Of a DNA stretch of 64,000 nt, positions 35,140-46,964 are shown piece by piece (position 1 is the first letter of the stretch; the number at the start of each line of letters is the position of its first letter). A program made the translations under genes and the position numbers. The notes beneath the pieces were generated by a model. The model made no database searches, was not told the DNA's origin, and saw nothing but the letters and a program-made list of their open reading frames with translations. Where the stretch lies: NCBI RefSeq assembly GCF_020085105.1, contig NC_058047.1, positions 3,004,501 through 3,068,500 on the forward strand, written 5' to 3'. Source of the DNA: Siniperca chuatsi. Its lineage: Eukaryota; Chordata; Actinopteri; Centrarchiformes; Sinipercidae.

Positions 35140-35985
35140 AATCCAGTGGTGGAGGTGGTGAAGTATTCAAATCACAGTGAGGTAATGCCACACATTTACT
35201 CTACAAAAGTAAACATCCTGCTTCCAAACACATGAATCCAAAGTAAAATGAGAAAGAGTTTCACTGTTGGGCAAAAATGTCATACAGTATGTCCAGTTTT
35301 GGGACTTTTTAATGCTTTCAGAACACTCGAAGGAGCAAAAGAAGCAAAGAAATAAGGAAGGATAGAGGAAAGAAAGAAGGGCAGAAGCAAAACGAGGAAG
35401 TAATGAAGGAAGGAAAGAAAACAAGAAAGAAGCAAAGTAGGGAGGGAAGAGTGACAGGAATAACATAAAAGGGAGGACGGCTTGTGGCCTATAGTTACTG
35501 CTCTTCTTACACAACAGTCCAGTGCATCTGCACAGTAGCCACCCTACCCTGAACTCCCATAACAGACGACACATCCAGTCTCGTGTTTAATGTCTAAAGG
35601 CTGAGGTAGGCTTGAAATGAACTAGTTCATACAACGTGTGGTCAGGCCACGTCTAATAGCAAAAGTGACTCGGCCACACTCGAAGGCGTGTGAGGCCTGC
35701 TGTCATAGAGAGGGGGAAGATACGACAATACATTTTCCCTGATAGTCTTTATTCGAAGATAGTAATAGGGTTGTACTCATTTGTACAGCTGTTGTGTGAA
35801 GAAGTCCAAACTCTCTCACCTCCACTCACCTGGCCAGTCACTGTGTGAAGTGGGCGTGGTCGTCACATGGTTGGTTTCAGGTAGTTACAAAAATTGTTGG
35901 ACACAGCAGAGTAGGAAAAGCCTCACAAATTGGAAATACTCAAGTACCAGAAGCACTCATTTGTATTTAAGTACATAAAGCAGCT
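35140..35985 (+). mobile_element. Interrupted AGTGGTGGAA-type repeat
   Basis: The left end is AGTGGTGGAGGTGGTGAAGTATTCAAATC (35143 onward). The right-end-like part, GGAAATACTCAAGTACCAG…TTTGTATTTAAGTACATAA, is at about 35931-35979. Both belong to the family seen at 21.17 kb. The roughly 700 bp between them does not match and includes an unrelated purine-rich stretch (35330-35460), so the copy is interrupted or has been rearranged. Confidence 0.5.
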
Positions 35986-37360
35986 GGATGATCGTCGCAA
36001 CAATACGGGCGGCTTAGAGAGAAGTTGGCAAGAGTGTGAAACTTTGTAGGTTCGTAGATGTTTGATGCCAAGCTGCATTTTTTGGGGGTCAATAAAAACT
36101 GGAGAGTCCACAGGGTCACGGCTGTAAGGGAACTATTCACTTCTGTTTGAGTAAATGTGCTTAATTCCTTCCCCTTTTGGCAAAATCCAAGAACTGAAAG
36201 TGTAAAGTAAATGGAAACAAATAATTTTATCCAAATAATTAGCATGCAGTGTGACTTCTTTGAAGCACTGAACTCCACCCCAGACTGTAGTTCTGCTTTT
36301 CAGCTTTCCAACAACTAAACATCACTTCAGCACGAACCTGGAAACAATCACAGCAAACGAACAAACAAGAACCACAATTTTAGCCAAAATAAAACACCCA
36401 CATATTTGTTTTTGACGATAACCTGGAGTCCTTAAATCTTAATAAAGGCCATGCAAATTTAATCCATGTAAACAGGGGCAGGTGAGTGGACTGTGGGGGA
36501 TGACTTATTCATGGAGGCCTATCTGACTGAGACCTGCTGGCACGGAGGGGGGGTAATGTGTGTCCAACCGCTCATCAGGCTGATCGCGTGTGAATGTCAC
36601 CATGCTCGATTGCTGATCTACACCACCAAGAATTGCAGGTGGTGGAGTCAACATAAAGACATACTGTAGGAGGTACTGATGAGGGAGAGCATGTACAGCG
36701 AGCCTCCCCCAGCACAAGAATGAGGGCCGATGATGCACCGAGATGGCAGGTTTTCACTGCAGCCGAGCTCTGCAAAGGCAGGTTTCTCTGATCACTTTCT
36801 CCTCTCTGTGTTCCTCAGTGTGTGTTCTTGAGCAACAGCAGTATCACTACAGTGAACTGGTCTAAAACTGGTTATGACAGCAGCTTTGGGAGAAAAAAAA
36901 AAAAGAATGTTAATGTGACCACTGTTGGCCAACGTCCACGGGATGGATGTGTTGTGACATATTGCTGCCAGCATTTGTTTTCAGATTCAATTTTCTGAGT
37001 TAGCATACGATTATTGATCAGCAAACTTGCAATCCATAATTTCTTGCATTGTAATCAAATTAAAAACAATTCAATAAAAATCATGAAGATTTAAAAGTGA
37101 GGTTTTCTCCTGTAACTGAGGTTTGCCACTACTGCTGAAGCAGCCCAGCCCCATAAGCGTGTTTTTGGTGATTTCCATGTAAAAGATTACCTAGGTGTTT
37201 ATTAAAAATGGGCTGAAATTGGCTGAAAAGCTAACTAGCTTAAAATAAATTATCCTTAATAAATTTAAGTCCTAAAGATGCTCAGTCATGGAAAGTTAGA
37301 ACAACTACATTTCCATGCAACTGAGCAAACTTAATTTGCTAATGATAAACTTGAGATGTA
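35986..37360. other. Intergenic, no gene seen
   Basis: About 36480-36770 is GC-balanced and unique with TTATTCATGG and GCTGATCGCGTG words. The overlapping minus frames there lack any domain. The rest is AT-rich. Confidence 0.45.
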
Positions 37361-37415
37361 GGCAAAAGCTCCAGAACAAGGGAATAAGTGGAACTTGAGT
37401 TGAGATGGTGGCAGG
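37361..37415 (-). repeat. R1 repeat fragment
   Basis: The reverse complement reads ATCTCAACTCAAGTTCCACT then TATTCCCTTGTTCTGGAGCTTTTG, matching the 18.0-kb copy up to and including the hairpin's left arm. It shows no trace of the inverted right arm. Confidence 0.65.
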
Positions 37416-40400
37416 TTCTACAGGATCTCCTGGACATATCCCATGGCAAACATTGTATAAAAGCTATTAAAAAGTCTTTTACTTGCACCTACTTCCCTAG
37501 TAGTCTATACGTTGTATACGCACACGGTGACAGACTTGTATTTAAACTTTTCAGAGAATATCGCTGAAGCTGTTCTTGAAGGACACACATCTGCCTCCCC
37601 TTGTGTAAGTATATCTGTTAGCTATTGATTGAACTAAATGTCTCCCTCAATTTAGAGGGAAAATATGGAGTGAATGAAAGTGTTTGGCTCTCAGATTTCA
37701 AGGAGACTATGAAAAGAAAGATGGCCAAACATTTATTATCATTCATTTGGCCAAAGAATGACAAAGAACCTGAACTAACTTGCACACTGGAGCGAATGAA
37801 TTTAACCGAGAAAAAGTGAACTAAAACAGAACAATAAGACTGGTAACAACAGCAACAACTACCACAACAACAGCAGTGAAGGTAGAGAACATTATCAGTT
37901 GGAGAAAAGACAGAAAGAATAGAACAGCTGGCCCCAAACTGCCAACATCGCTCACCACAAAAAATACCTCTAAATGAAAAGGCAACATGTCAGACAAGTA
38001 GCTCCTCTCTTCCACTAACTCCCTTTAGTTTCTCTCCGTTTCTACCTCCTTTGCTTCTTCTCTGTGACGGCTCACACCTCTCTGTCACCGAGCGAGGGCT
38101 GCCATGACAGTTTCAGCACTCTGTCTCCGTCTCCTTCGTACGCCGGCGGCAGCGCTGAGTCTGCACTCCTTCACCACAAACACTTCTTCATTCTGTTTAT
38201 TTCTCCTCGTCTTTCTCTTCCCGCAGAACAAATCCTCTGCTTGGTTTTAAACAGGCTAAATGAGGACATGCTTTTATAAGGCAGAAGCTTTGAGTGTAGC
38301 CCAGTTTAAGTTACATCGCAGAAGAAAGAGGACGTCGTACCATCGCTTTCTGTTACTCCGACAGTCTGTCAGATACTCAGAGTGACTGAATTTAGACGCT
38401 TTCTCTTTTTCACTCTGTGATACTCCTATTCTAAATTTAATTGAGGGAAACTTTTAGGAGTTACATGCACCAAACTTCTACCAACACAGGTAGAACTATG
38501 CTATACTGAGCCTGTCCTCACTAGAAACATTGGACATTGGACTCTGGACATTTGTTCAAATGGTTAAAACAATCCATGTCCATGTTTTCCTGACCAGTGC
38601 AAGTGATGGTTCTTCTCTCCTGTCCTGGTCCCAGACCTCTGATTCGCTGTCTGCATCTCAGATTTTTTCCGTGATTCCAAAAGGTCAGGTGCTCACTGAT
38701 GGCTGTTTCCCTGAAAACAACCAATCTGAACTTTGTTGGAGTGATTAAGAGTGAGAATGAGCCAGAAAGCGGTGACAGAAAAGCTGTCACAAAAATATCA
38801 ACAAGCTTGAATGAGACTGAATTTTTTTTTTTTTAAGTCAACTGTCTTTGATTGACATGACAAGAGTTACGTTAAGTTAACTCCTAATAAGCTCTAGCTC
38901 AGCAGCTGAAAACTACTGTATGTTGAGAGGACAGATGTGTCAGTCACTATTGGTTTGGACATAACCAATAGTAATAGACATAACCCCCTCCCAAACAGAA
39001 AATGACTAACATGAACACAATATTAGACTTAATAATGAAGTGAAACGAAATGGCAACTCAGTGTGGTTATCAGGCTAATCCTCTGTCCTCACGAAGGTGG
39101 AAAGAATATGATGTTGCTATAGACACCTAAATTCGTAGAGCTACAAAGCGTGTGACTGACACCAGAGAGCTCAGTTGGCACCCAATCTCCTATCAACAGT
39201 CACCGTTGGCTTCCTGTAATCATTAACCTTAACCAAGTCATTTCAGTTTTCTAAATTAATCGGACTAACAACACATGTGGCAGATCAGAAAACACTCAGA
39301 TGAAATGATTTTGGAACAGTTACACGGGTCATTGAAGGCAATGACGAATGATCCGTTTGTCATTTAGGTATGCGGACTTGTCGACTATACTGCGTGATCC
39401 TTTTGTCTCTGAGTACTGAAGCGAACGTTTTTTAACCAGAATGTGTCTGTGCCCAAATGGGACCATTCCATGCTTCATATTTGCCCTAATCTAACACCAG
39501 AGGGGCACCTGACCTTCGATTGCCCTCAAGTATTTTTCAAATCCGAATCCACTATTAAATCTGCTTATCTAAATTATTTTAATTCCTTTATTCAATCTAA
39601 ACTTAATAATAACTAAAACTACAATGTTTTATGCATAAAAAGAGGTTGAGATAAAACAGCAGTGAGAAAACAACCAGAATGCTCTCTGGTCAGTTCACGT
39701 GCTCCTCCTAAGTAATTACTGATTCGGTCATTTGCAGGTGAAAAGACCTATAGGCATCTAGTTTAAAACCAGGCTAAATTTAGTGGAAATGCATAAGCTA
39801 GTCAAGTATTTAAAAACTATCTTTCAGTATGTAGCAAGTCCTACCTGCACATTGAAATGTGGTCAGTGAAATCACCTTGTTCTGAAAGAGTATCTTGTGG
39901 AGGAGAAGTTCCCTTTTCATTTTCTGTCCACACTCCTGCCTGAATGTCCTCCTGCATGACAAACATGACAGAAGCCAGTTAACAAACATTACACAGACAC
40001 GCACTGGCCCTCTGTCTGTGGGGGGAGCTACCTTTTAGATGTGCATCAGTCCGGACAGTGTGTGTCTGCCTCTGGGTCCAGGTCCTGAGTGTGTGTGTCA
40101 GGCTCAGTGGCACCTCAGTCACTTCGGCTCTGCAGCTGCACCGTCGTCGCCGCCGTGAGTGCCTGCGCGGCACTTTGCGGGTGCAGAGGGTGACAGGGTG
40201 CATGACAGTGGGCGGTGTGGCACTGGCACTCCCCTGTCGTTTGTGAGAGTCCGTTTGGCACCAAGCAAACAGGCATCCACCCTCAGGACTGAAGAGGAGT
40301 CACTCAGAGAGAAAAACTGCTCCTGCCCTACATGCGACAAGACTGTGTTTAAAATCTGGTCCAGCTTCATGTAATGTGACATTTATACAGTCCTGGTGAG

Positions 40401-41887
40401 AGTAAAGAGCAGACTGAGAGACTGAGAATACCGCCGACTGAACGGTTATTGATCTGAGAGTCCAGAGAGTGCAGGAATAGGCCATCGTGATAAGCTAGGG
40501 AAGGGATGCACCTCAAATTGTGTATGACACCTACAGTAGCTCGTGTTCCCACTGAGTTTGAATGCATTTATTGCAAGTCGTTTTGGACGTAAGTGTCTGC
40601 CACTGAGCTTCAGTCTACAAGCCAGGAAAGCACATGTATACTGATAAAGCATTTTCTGCAGCAGGAATAAGAGTGCAGTGTTTTTGATGTCTCCAGTTGT
40701 AGCTCTAATGCCCCAGAATCAGCTAATGTTAGCACACTCAAATCATGTAAAACGCACATTACAGTTTATGCTGAAAGCCAACATTCAGTGCCAATGCAGG
40801 AAGTGGTGTAGACATACTCCAGCCCTAAGTGTTTTACGTGCCTAACCCTAACTGAACCTTAACCAGAGTTTATTTGCCATAATCACAATCTTTCTCTAAC
40901 TTAAAGCCTACCGTAGTTGCCACGGGTAGAGCAAGTGCAGCAAGTGAGCAATTTAAAAACATTTGCATTGGAATGAATCTGGGGTTGAGCAGATTTTTTC
41001 CAATATCAATGTTTTTGTCTGGCAGTAGGTTTGGAAAAGCAGCAAACAGTCAGCTTCATGTCAGGATAGCAAATATTTATTTATTTTTCTTCATTCTACT
41101 TATATTACAAAAAATAATCTAAAACGTCCATCATTTATGACAGATCACTCTTTATGGAAGCCTGGAAAAAAAAAATCTGTTTTATGCTTTTGACAAATGT
41201 TTCTTTTTCCTGCTTAAATAACAACATGATAAGAATCATAACCGAGATTTGATAAGAATGAATGAATCAGTGGATCAATATGAACAACAACAACAGAATC
41301 TTGATCAAACTTCAGTCATGGTGTATTGTGGCGTTTGTCGCATTTTTTTGTCCACCTATCCATGCAGATTTTGTGCAACACTGATATATGGACATGAGAA
41401 ACAGTGGCTGTGTTAGTTCTGCATTTGAGCCCATTCTCATGGGAAATTCAAATCTGTTTTTATAAATATAAATGCTGTGTTTTTTTGTACGAGAGTGAAC
41501 TGTGTGGACCAATTAAACCAAATTGTAACCCTCTAAAATAAAAAATAAAAAACACTAACTAGATGGAAATTTTTAGCAGTGTTCATAACCTTGAGTCAAC
41601 ACTTTACATAGTAAAATATAAGAATATGTGGGTTTTTAGGGATACGTGTGAACTGGAGACTGAAGGAATGTGAGTGTGCAGTGTGCAGTGTCTTTGATTG
41701 TGGTTGTGAGTGTGTGTTTGGTGCAGGAAGTGAGACTGTGGTATGGCTGCAGGCCAGGCTGAGTGGAATAATTGATTGCCGATTGACCCTCCACTGCCAC
41801 TGAGGACAGTCCTCTCCACTGCATTACTGCACAGACTCATCTGGTCAACAGCATGTGTGCACCTTCACAACTGTGTATGTATATATT

Positions 41888-41888
<1 letters not shown>
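37416..41888. other. Intergenic, no gene seen
   Basis: No exon can be supported. About 38060-38160 and 40010-40260 are GC- and CpG-richer (the latter with CCGTCGTCGCCGCCGTGAG). Overlapping frames on both strands at 39979-40382 are the result of that composition. Poly-T at about 38822 and A/T-rich stretches make up most of the rest. Confidence 0.5.
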
Positions 41889-41925
<37 letters not shown>

Positions 41926-42056
41926 ATCCCTCTGCCCACAAACCGCAGCCATAAACCAACTACTATTATGAAAACGAAAAAGGCCTGTATGACCTGTGAC
42001 ACAATAAAAATGAATGAAGTTTGAGAAACAATGACTAGTTCAGACAAAATGCTGAA

Positions 42057-42091
<35 letters not shown>
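41889..42091. repeat. Two microsatellites, (GT)n and (CA)n
   Basis: A (GT)n occupies 41890-41924 and a (CA)n 42058-42091, about 130 bp apart and opposite in strand sense, separated by unique sequence. Confidence 0.9.
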
Positions 42092-42093
<2 letters not shown>

Positions 42094-42724
42094 TGGGGAA
42101 GTGAAACATGAATGAAAGTGATAGTGGTGGTTTGAGGGATTCAGCAGGAACTCGACCTCTCGTTAAAAAGTTGACTCAGTAAATCGCCTCGTTACCACTG
42201 TCAACGGGAAATAAAATAACATGAAGGAAATTCTCTTTAAGTGAATTCCTGGCAACAATTAATGAGCTAAACAAAACAATCTGCAGCACAGTATATATAG
42301 AATTATAACAGCACTTGTGCAGTTATTTGTGATATTGCAAATTACTTTGATAACAGTTATTATGCCTAAATACTTTAAATAGAATATTTAGAGGTAATTT
42401 CCCCTTTATGGCACATTTTGCCTTCGTTCAGGTCAAATGTAGCCCATTTTCTGTGATTCACACACCACCCCTCCTCCTCCTCGTTTAGAGATCAGCACAT
42501 CATCCCACCGCTCTCATTTATTTGTTTGTTTGCCAGTTAGGTTTGTTTATTACTGTATTTTCAAAGCACGGGACAAGGTTAGATTTGCTGTTTGGGCATA
42601 TTTTCTCCTGTGATAGCATGTTTGAATTTGTCTACTCAGCATGCAGCGTGTCAGAGACTGTGTGTGTGTCTCCAGTGTGTGTGTGTGTGTGTGTCTGTGT
42701 GACAGTGTGGAGCCGGTGGAGGCA
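42092..42724. other. Intergenic, no gene seen
   Basis: AT-rich with a short GT run at about 42676-42694. The 116-residue plus frame running through here has no protein signature. Confidence 0.45.
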
Positions 42725-43080
42725 GGGCATGCACTCAGGGGTCGCAGCAGCAGTACGGCGCCACCGGTGCCAAATTGCTTTCCTGGGCGCGTCCGGCAGG
42801 GACCAGCTCGGGACGGTGTGGTGGCCCCCCGGTTCCCCCGCTCTGTGGGGGCTCCTGGCCCCAGGTCACTAACTCAATCACCAGATCAGGAGTAATAATT
42901 ATTAATACCCCGTGAGCGTTAACAGCACGCAGGTGATTTATCAAAACTGTCGATTACATTTTGCGCAGGGTGACAACTTTTTAAAGCTGAACCTCCCCCC
43001 TCGGGAGCGGGCCTAACTGGAGCACGAGAACACTTGTACTGTTCGGAGCCGTGCGGGTTTCTGCTAAATGAAAAAGGCCT
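42725..43080. promoter_or_regulatory. Strong candidate conserved noncoding element downstream of mafa
   Basis: A unique stretch that is GC-rich on its left half (CACCGGTGCC, GGGCGCGTCCGG, GGCCCCCCGGTTCCCCC). It passes into a homeobox-rich core: CTAACTCAATCACCAGATCA, a perfect 12-bp palindrome TAATAATTATTA (42893-42904), GTTAACAG, GGTGATTTATCAAAAC, CGATTACATTTTGCGC and TTTTTAAAGC. There is no open frame or splice logic. It lies 6 kb downstream of mafa. The enhancer role is inference. Confidence 0.5.
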
Positions 43081-43218
43081 GAATGGCATTCATACAGCGA
43101 CCAATTCTTCAAAATAAAAGCATCTATTAGTTCCACCTCCTGGTGCTAAATGAGAATTTACAGTTTTGATCATCTGAATTCTGAGTTCTCGCGATAAAAG
43201 CTGAGAGAGAACAACAAC

Positions 43219-44265
43219 ATCCGTGGCCGGATTAACCTGTTAGGGGCCCCCGAGGCAAGAATCTGCCGTCGGGCCCCTGTGGACCACCTACCCTCTGTGC
43301 ATTGTGTGAGTGCCTTGTCGCCTCCAAAGTCCCATTAAACTGACTTTCAGCCGTGATAATGCCTAGATTTACATCTGGTGGTCATGCAACATGCACAGAA
43401 CTGTAGTAACATAATAAATCTAATTTTGTTGTCTATCCCGGCCGTGTAATGGCTCGTCTAATTTTACAAGCCGACATGGAAAGCGGTGACAGTGGCGGCC
43501 AAAATGGTGGTTCAGAGTCTGACTTGTTAGAACTGCTAGCTTAGCAAGGCTTGTGGCTAGTGAAGTGGAGAGTGACAGAGGAGGAGATGTGAATGAATGA
43601 TAGAGAGGATTTAAATTAACTATGATCAACACTGTAAACTACTACTGCTCTCAATAGCTTTACAAATTACAGCTCCAAACTCTGCTGACATCCTTTTAAA
43701 AAAAATATATATACCACCCTGTAATAAATATATATATATATAATAAGGTGGTGGTGGAGTACAAGACAACATCATAGACTGTTCACAAGTTTCCTTTTTG
43801 GTCTTCAGCACGGCAGCCTTACTTGATTTTCTCTGGAAACAGGCGAAGAACTTTCGTTACAATGAAGCCTAAACAGAATCAACTGAGACTGAAGTGTGTG
43901 TACATATCATTTACTGACGTTGAATATAGTACCCAGAAACCAACCAATACTTCTACGCTGTAATGCTTAGTGAGTGAATGTCAGTGAGTTTGTGGTGATT
44001 TGTTTAAATACAACTTTATTTAGGAATATGCACCATGTGAGCACAATATAAAGATAAAGATAATGAATGTCTTATAACTAGATTTTGACACAGGGGCCTT
44101 CTATAAGACAGGGCCACAACATAGGTAATAATATGAGACCTGACTTAGTTGATATTGCACTTAAGTGGTACAAATTGCCACATAGTAAACCTGATGTTTT
44201 GGGGTTCCTGAGCGAGCGGGCCCAGGGGCAGTTACCTGCTTTGCCTGGTTGGTGATCCAGCCTTG
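43219..44265. mobile_element. 1.05-kb non-autonomous hAT-like element
   Basis: The left end is GTGGCCGGATTAACC…GTTAGGGGCCCCCGAGGCAA. The right end, reverse-complemented, is AAGGCTGGATCACCAACCAGG…CCCCTGGGCCC. Both are typical of a vertebrate hAT family known for GGCCGGATTAAC ends. ACAACAAC occurs at 43211-43218 and 44266-44273 as a possible 8-bp duplication, but it sits in CAA-rich sequence. No transposase frame. An internal segment is shared with the fragment at 7.0 kb. Confidence 0.65.
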
Positions 44266-44366
44266 ACAACAACAACAACAACAGGTAAAGGAGGTGGAAG
44301 CTGCGGTTGTTATCAGTCTTATTAAAAGGATGTGGGCTTCCACAGTGTTTGTATGGACTCTGTTTA

Positions 44367-44368
44367 TG

Positions 44369-44412
<44 letters not shown>

Positions 44413-44512
44413 GTGGGTATACTGTAGGTAAGCTGAGCCGAAGAGACGCTGACTGTGTTGAATCTCAGCAGCAGCAGCTCCAGACGCCAGAGACACACTG
44501 CACCTCTCTCTA

Positions 44513-44562
<50 letters not shown>

Positions 44563-44658
44563 CTTCTCACTGCTTCACTTGTTTTGTTTCTCAGATGCAG
44601 CTCGGATGGACTCTGCCCTGATTTATGGAAAGAAAAGCCCACAGTGTAGTCATGGTGA

Positions 44659-44714
<56 letters not shown>

Positions 44715-44780
44715 CATGCCTGTTCCTTCATTCCACTGCATACCATCTCAATCTGTGTGTGTGTGTGTGTGTGTGTGTTA
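44367..44780. repeat. Cluster of four microsatellites
   Basis: (GT)n at 44370-44411, (CT)n at 44515-44558, (CT)n(CA)n at 44659-44712 and (GT)n at 44755-44778, all within 415 bp. Frames crossing this region are artefacts of the repeats. Confidence 0.95.
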
Positions 44781-45706
44781 TAAGCAAACACTCTCTCTGA
44801 CTCTCAGTGAGGTGATGGCTGTCACACTGCTCAACGTTTCCTCTGAGTCAGCAAAAACAAGAGGAGCAGGAGAGTGATAGAGAGGCTGAAAGGATGGAGA
44901 GAAAGAGAGAGGGGGAGGAGAGAGATATTAAGGGAAAATTAAAATTTGAACTGAGGTGAGAGCTGTGTTTCTCCCCCCAAAAAAAGATTTCATCACTCAG
45001 CAATTTAATTCGTTTTTGAAGTTGCTGAACAGAAACATATAGACAGATAGATAGTCTAACTTCAGTGATAGTACAAGGGTAGGGAATGTATATTAATGCC
45101 CTGTATTGATATGGAGCTTTATGCGAATTGAATAGATGAGTGTTGTGAATAGCTGCGCAATCAATCTATAAGTACGAACAGGTATCTAACATACAGGTAA
45201 GTAAGTGCATGAGAAAAAAGAGCTGAATGTAAGTGGCAGAATGTGTGGATGAAGGTTTAATATCTGTACTGACAAATTATTTTATGGGACAGACATGTTT
45301 GAAATGATGTGTTGCAAGGAAACAAATGAGGAAGATGGAACATTTAAATAACAGCATTTTTTGGAAAGAAGAAAAGGTAATACCCAAAATGCACCTGTTT
45401 GTTTCTTTCACTCACTCACACATACACACACACCTGATGACTAATATTCAGATTTGCCAGATTGGGTGTTTCTATATTGAGCTTATCTCACAGCCTGCAA
45501 GAAAATGTATTAATTTTTGTATCACAGCTCAACATTTTTTTTTGTGACAGCCTTGCTGCTGTTAAAATAAAGTATTTTAAAGTGTAAAATGTCAAGTTCA
45601 CACACAGCTACAAACACAAATACGCGCCTGCAGACGCTGCAATGATCACTTACTTTCTATTATTGACGTCTAACCATCTACCGGCCTTCACCGCGTGACC
45701 CCGCAA
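44781..45706. other. Intergenic, no gene seen
   Basis: Purine-rich near 44850-44930, otherwise AT-rich. No exon or element supported. Confidence 0.5.
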
Positions 45707-45744
45707 CACACACACACACACACACACACACTCTCTCTCTCTCA
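45707..45744. repeat. (CA)n(CT)n microsatellite
   Basis: About 24 bp of CA followed by about 12 bp of CT. Confidence 0.95.
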
Positions 45745-45774
45745 GTCACACACTCATTCACGGTGAGTTATGAT

Positions 45775-46340
45775 ATGTGTTTGAAGTGAGCCGCCAGCCA
45801 CCGGGCCTGACGGCGGTGTCACATCAGCACCAACGCGGGGTGGCATCTGTCTCTACCCGCGCTGCTTCCACCCTGAGAGGAGGAAGAGACCACTTAAGGC
45901 AGTTTAGGGCGCGTGCACGAGCGCGTGCACACAGTGGATATCACGTAAAGCTGCCCTATGGACACATTCAAAACATACAGTGAATGAGAAAGAGAGTTTA
46001 GCTCGTCTACCTCGCTGTTCGGTGGTGGCGGGAGGAGGCAGTGAGCAGGCCGGCTTCGTCCATTCATCACCGGGCTGATCGGGCGCACAGTGGCCCGCTG
46101 ACAGGCGGCCAAAGCCGGCAAAGCGGAGCTGAGGAGGAGGGCGGCTGGGTCCGCCTCCGCCGATGCCTCTCATACACAGAGACAAATCTGGAGATCTGGC
46201 AGCGATGCTCGCGGAGATCAGAGCAGCCTCTCCCCCAACATCCTGCACTCCACGCCGGCTCAGTCCGGTACAAAAATCCAAACAAACTGGAAGTTTAACT
46301 TCTGTCATCGCCGCTGACAGCAGAGGACAAATGAGGCCCT
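45775..46340. promoter_or_regulatory. CpG-rich island of unknown role
   Basis: CpG dinucleotides are far denser than in flanking DNA (for example GGGCGCGTGCACGAGCGCGT near 45908 and GGGCTGATCGGGCGCACAGT near 46072). Several overlapping frames are open on both strands because of the composition, and none shows a known domain. The island lies 0.6 kb beyond the predicted mafa poly(A) site. It could be the promoter of an unannotated noncoding transcript or a CpG-island enhancer; I cannot tell which. Confidence 0.5.
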
Positions 46341-46964
46341 GCAGCGTTTTTCAGAACAAAAACTTGCAGGAGGAAGACCGAAAATCAACTAGGGAAAACA
46401 CTAATTAAGGGTCAAATGATGATTGTGATTAACTTTTTTTGTACTGCCTTTAATAATAATAACAACAGTAATAATAAAAACAAGAGGTGATTTTTTGACA
46501 CTCTCGTCAACATACTGTCTACAGATTATTACTATCGTTTATCGTTATTCAATCAAATTCATTTGCATATTTATTATTAGGCCTATATTAATTATTACAT
46601 CATATTTTAACACTTAATAAATAGTATAAACAGTAATAGTTGGATGTAGGTTAAACTCGAATAACTGCGTCAAACGTCTTTAGATTTTTCTTTCACAAAT
46701 GTGAACATAATTATGTTCACATTCTCTAATAATAATAATAATGTCTTACATATTTAAAGCTATTTAACGGGCTTTTGTTTTTTTCATCCACATTCATAAA
46801 GCTGCAACGAAACTCATCTGGCCTAAAATAAGAAACAAATCTCTCCCAAATGTGTGCCATTCTTACATAAACCCAAAGCTTCAATAATTTAGAGGCAGGA
46901 AGCCTTTTTGTTTGTTTCAAAATAAAACCTTTTCTGTAACAATGACGGCAGCAACAGTCTGACA
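46341..46964. other. AT-rich spacer beyond mafa 3' end
   Basis: AT-rich with AAT trinucleotide runs (46452-46478 and 46728-46741). No gene seen. Confidence 0.5.

Noticed and set aside
45904..46308. 134-residue minus frame in the CpG island as a possible gene
   Set aside because: Several frames on both strands are open there. No domain, no splice partner and no conserved motif that I can recognise.
1..46340. An undescribed multi-gene system in the left 46 kb
   Set aside because: I looked for exons, RNA genes and ordered ORFs on both strands and found only repeats, simple sequence and candidate noncoding elements.
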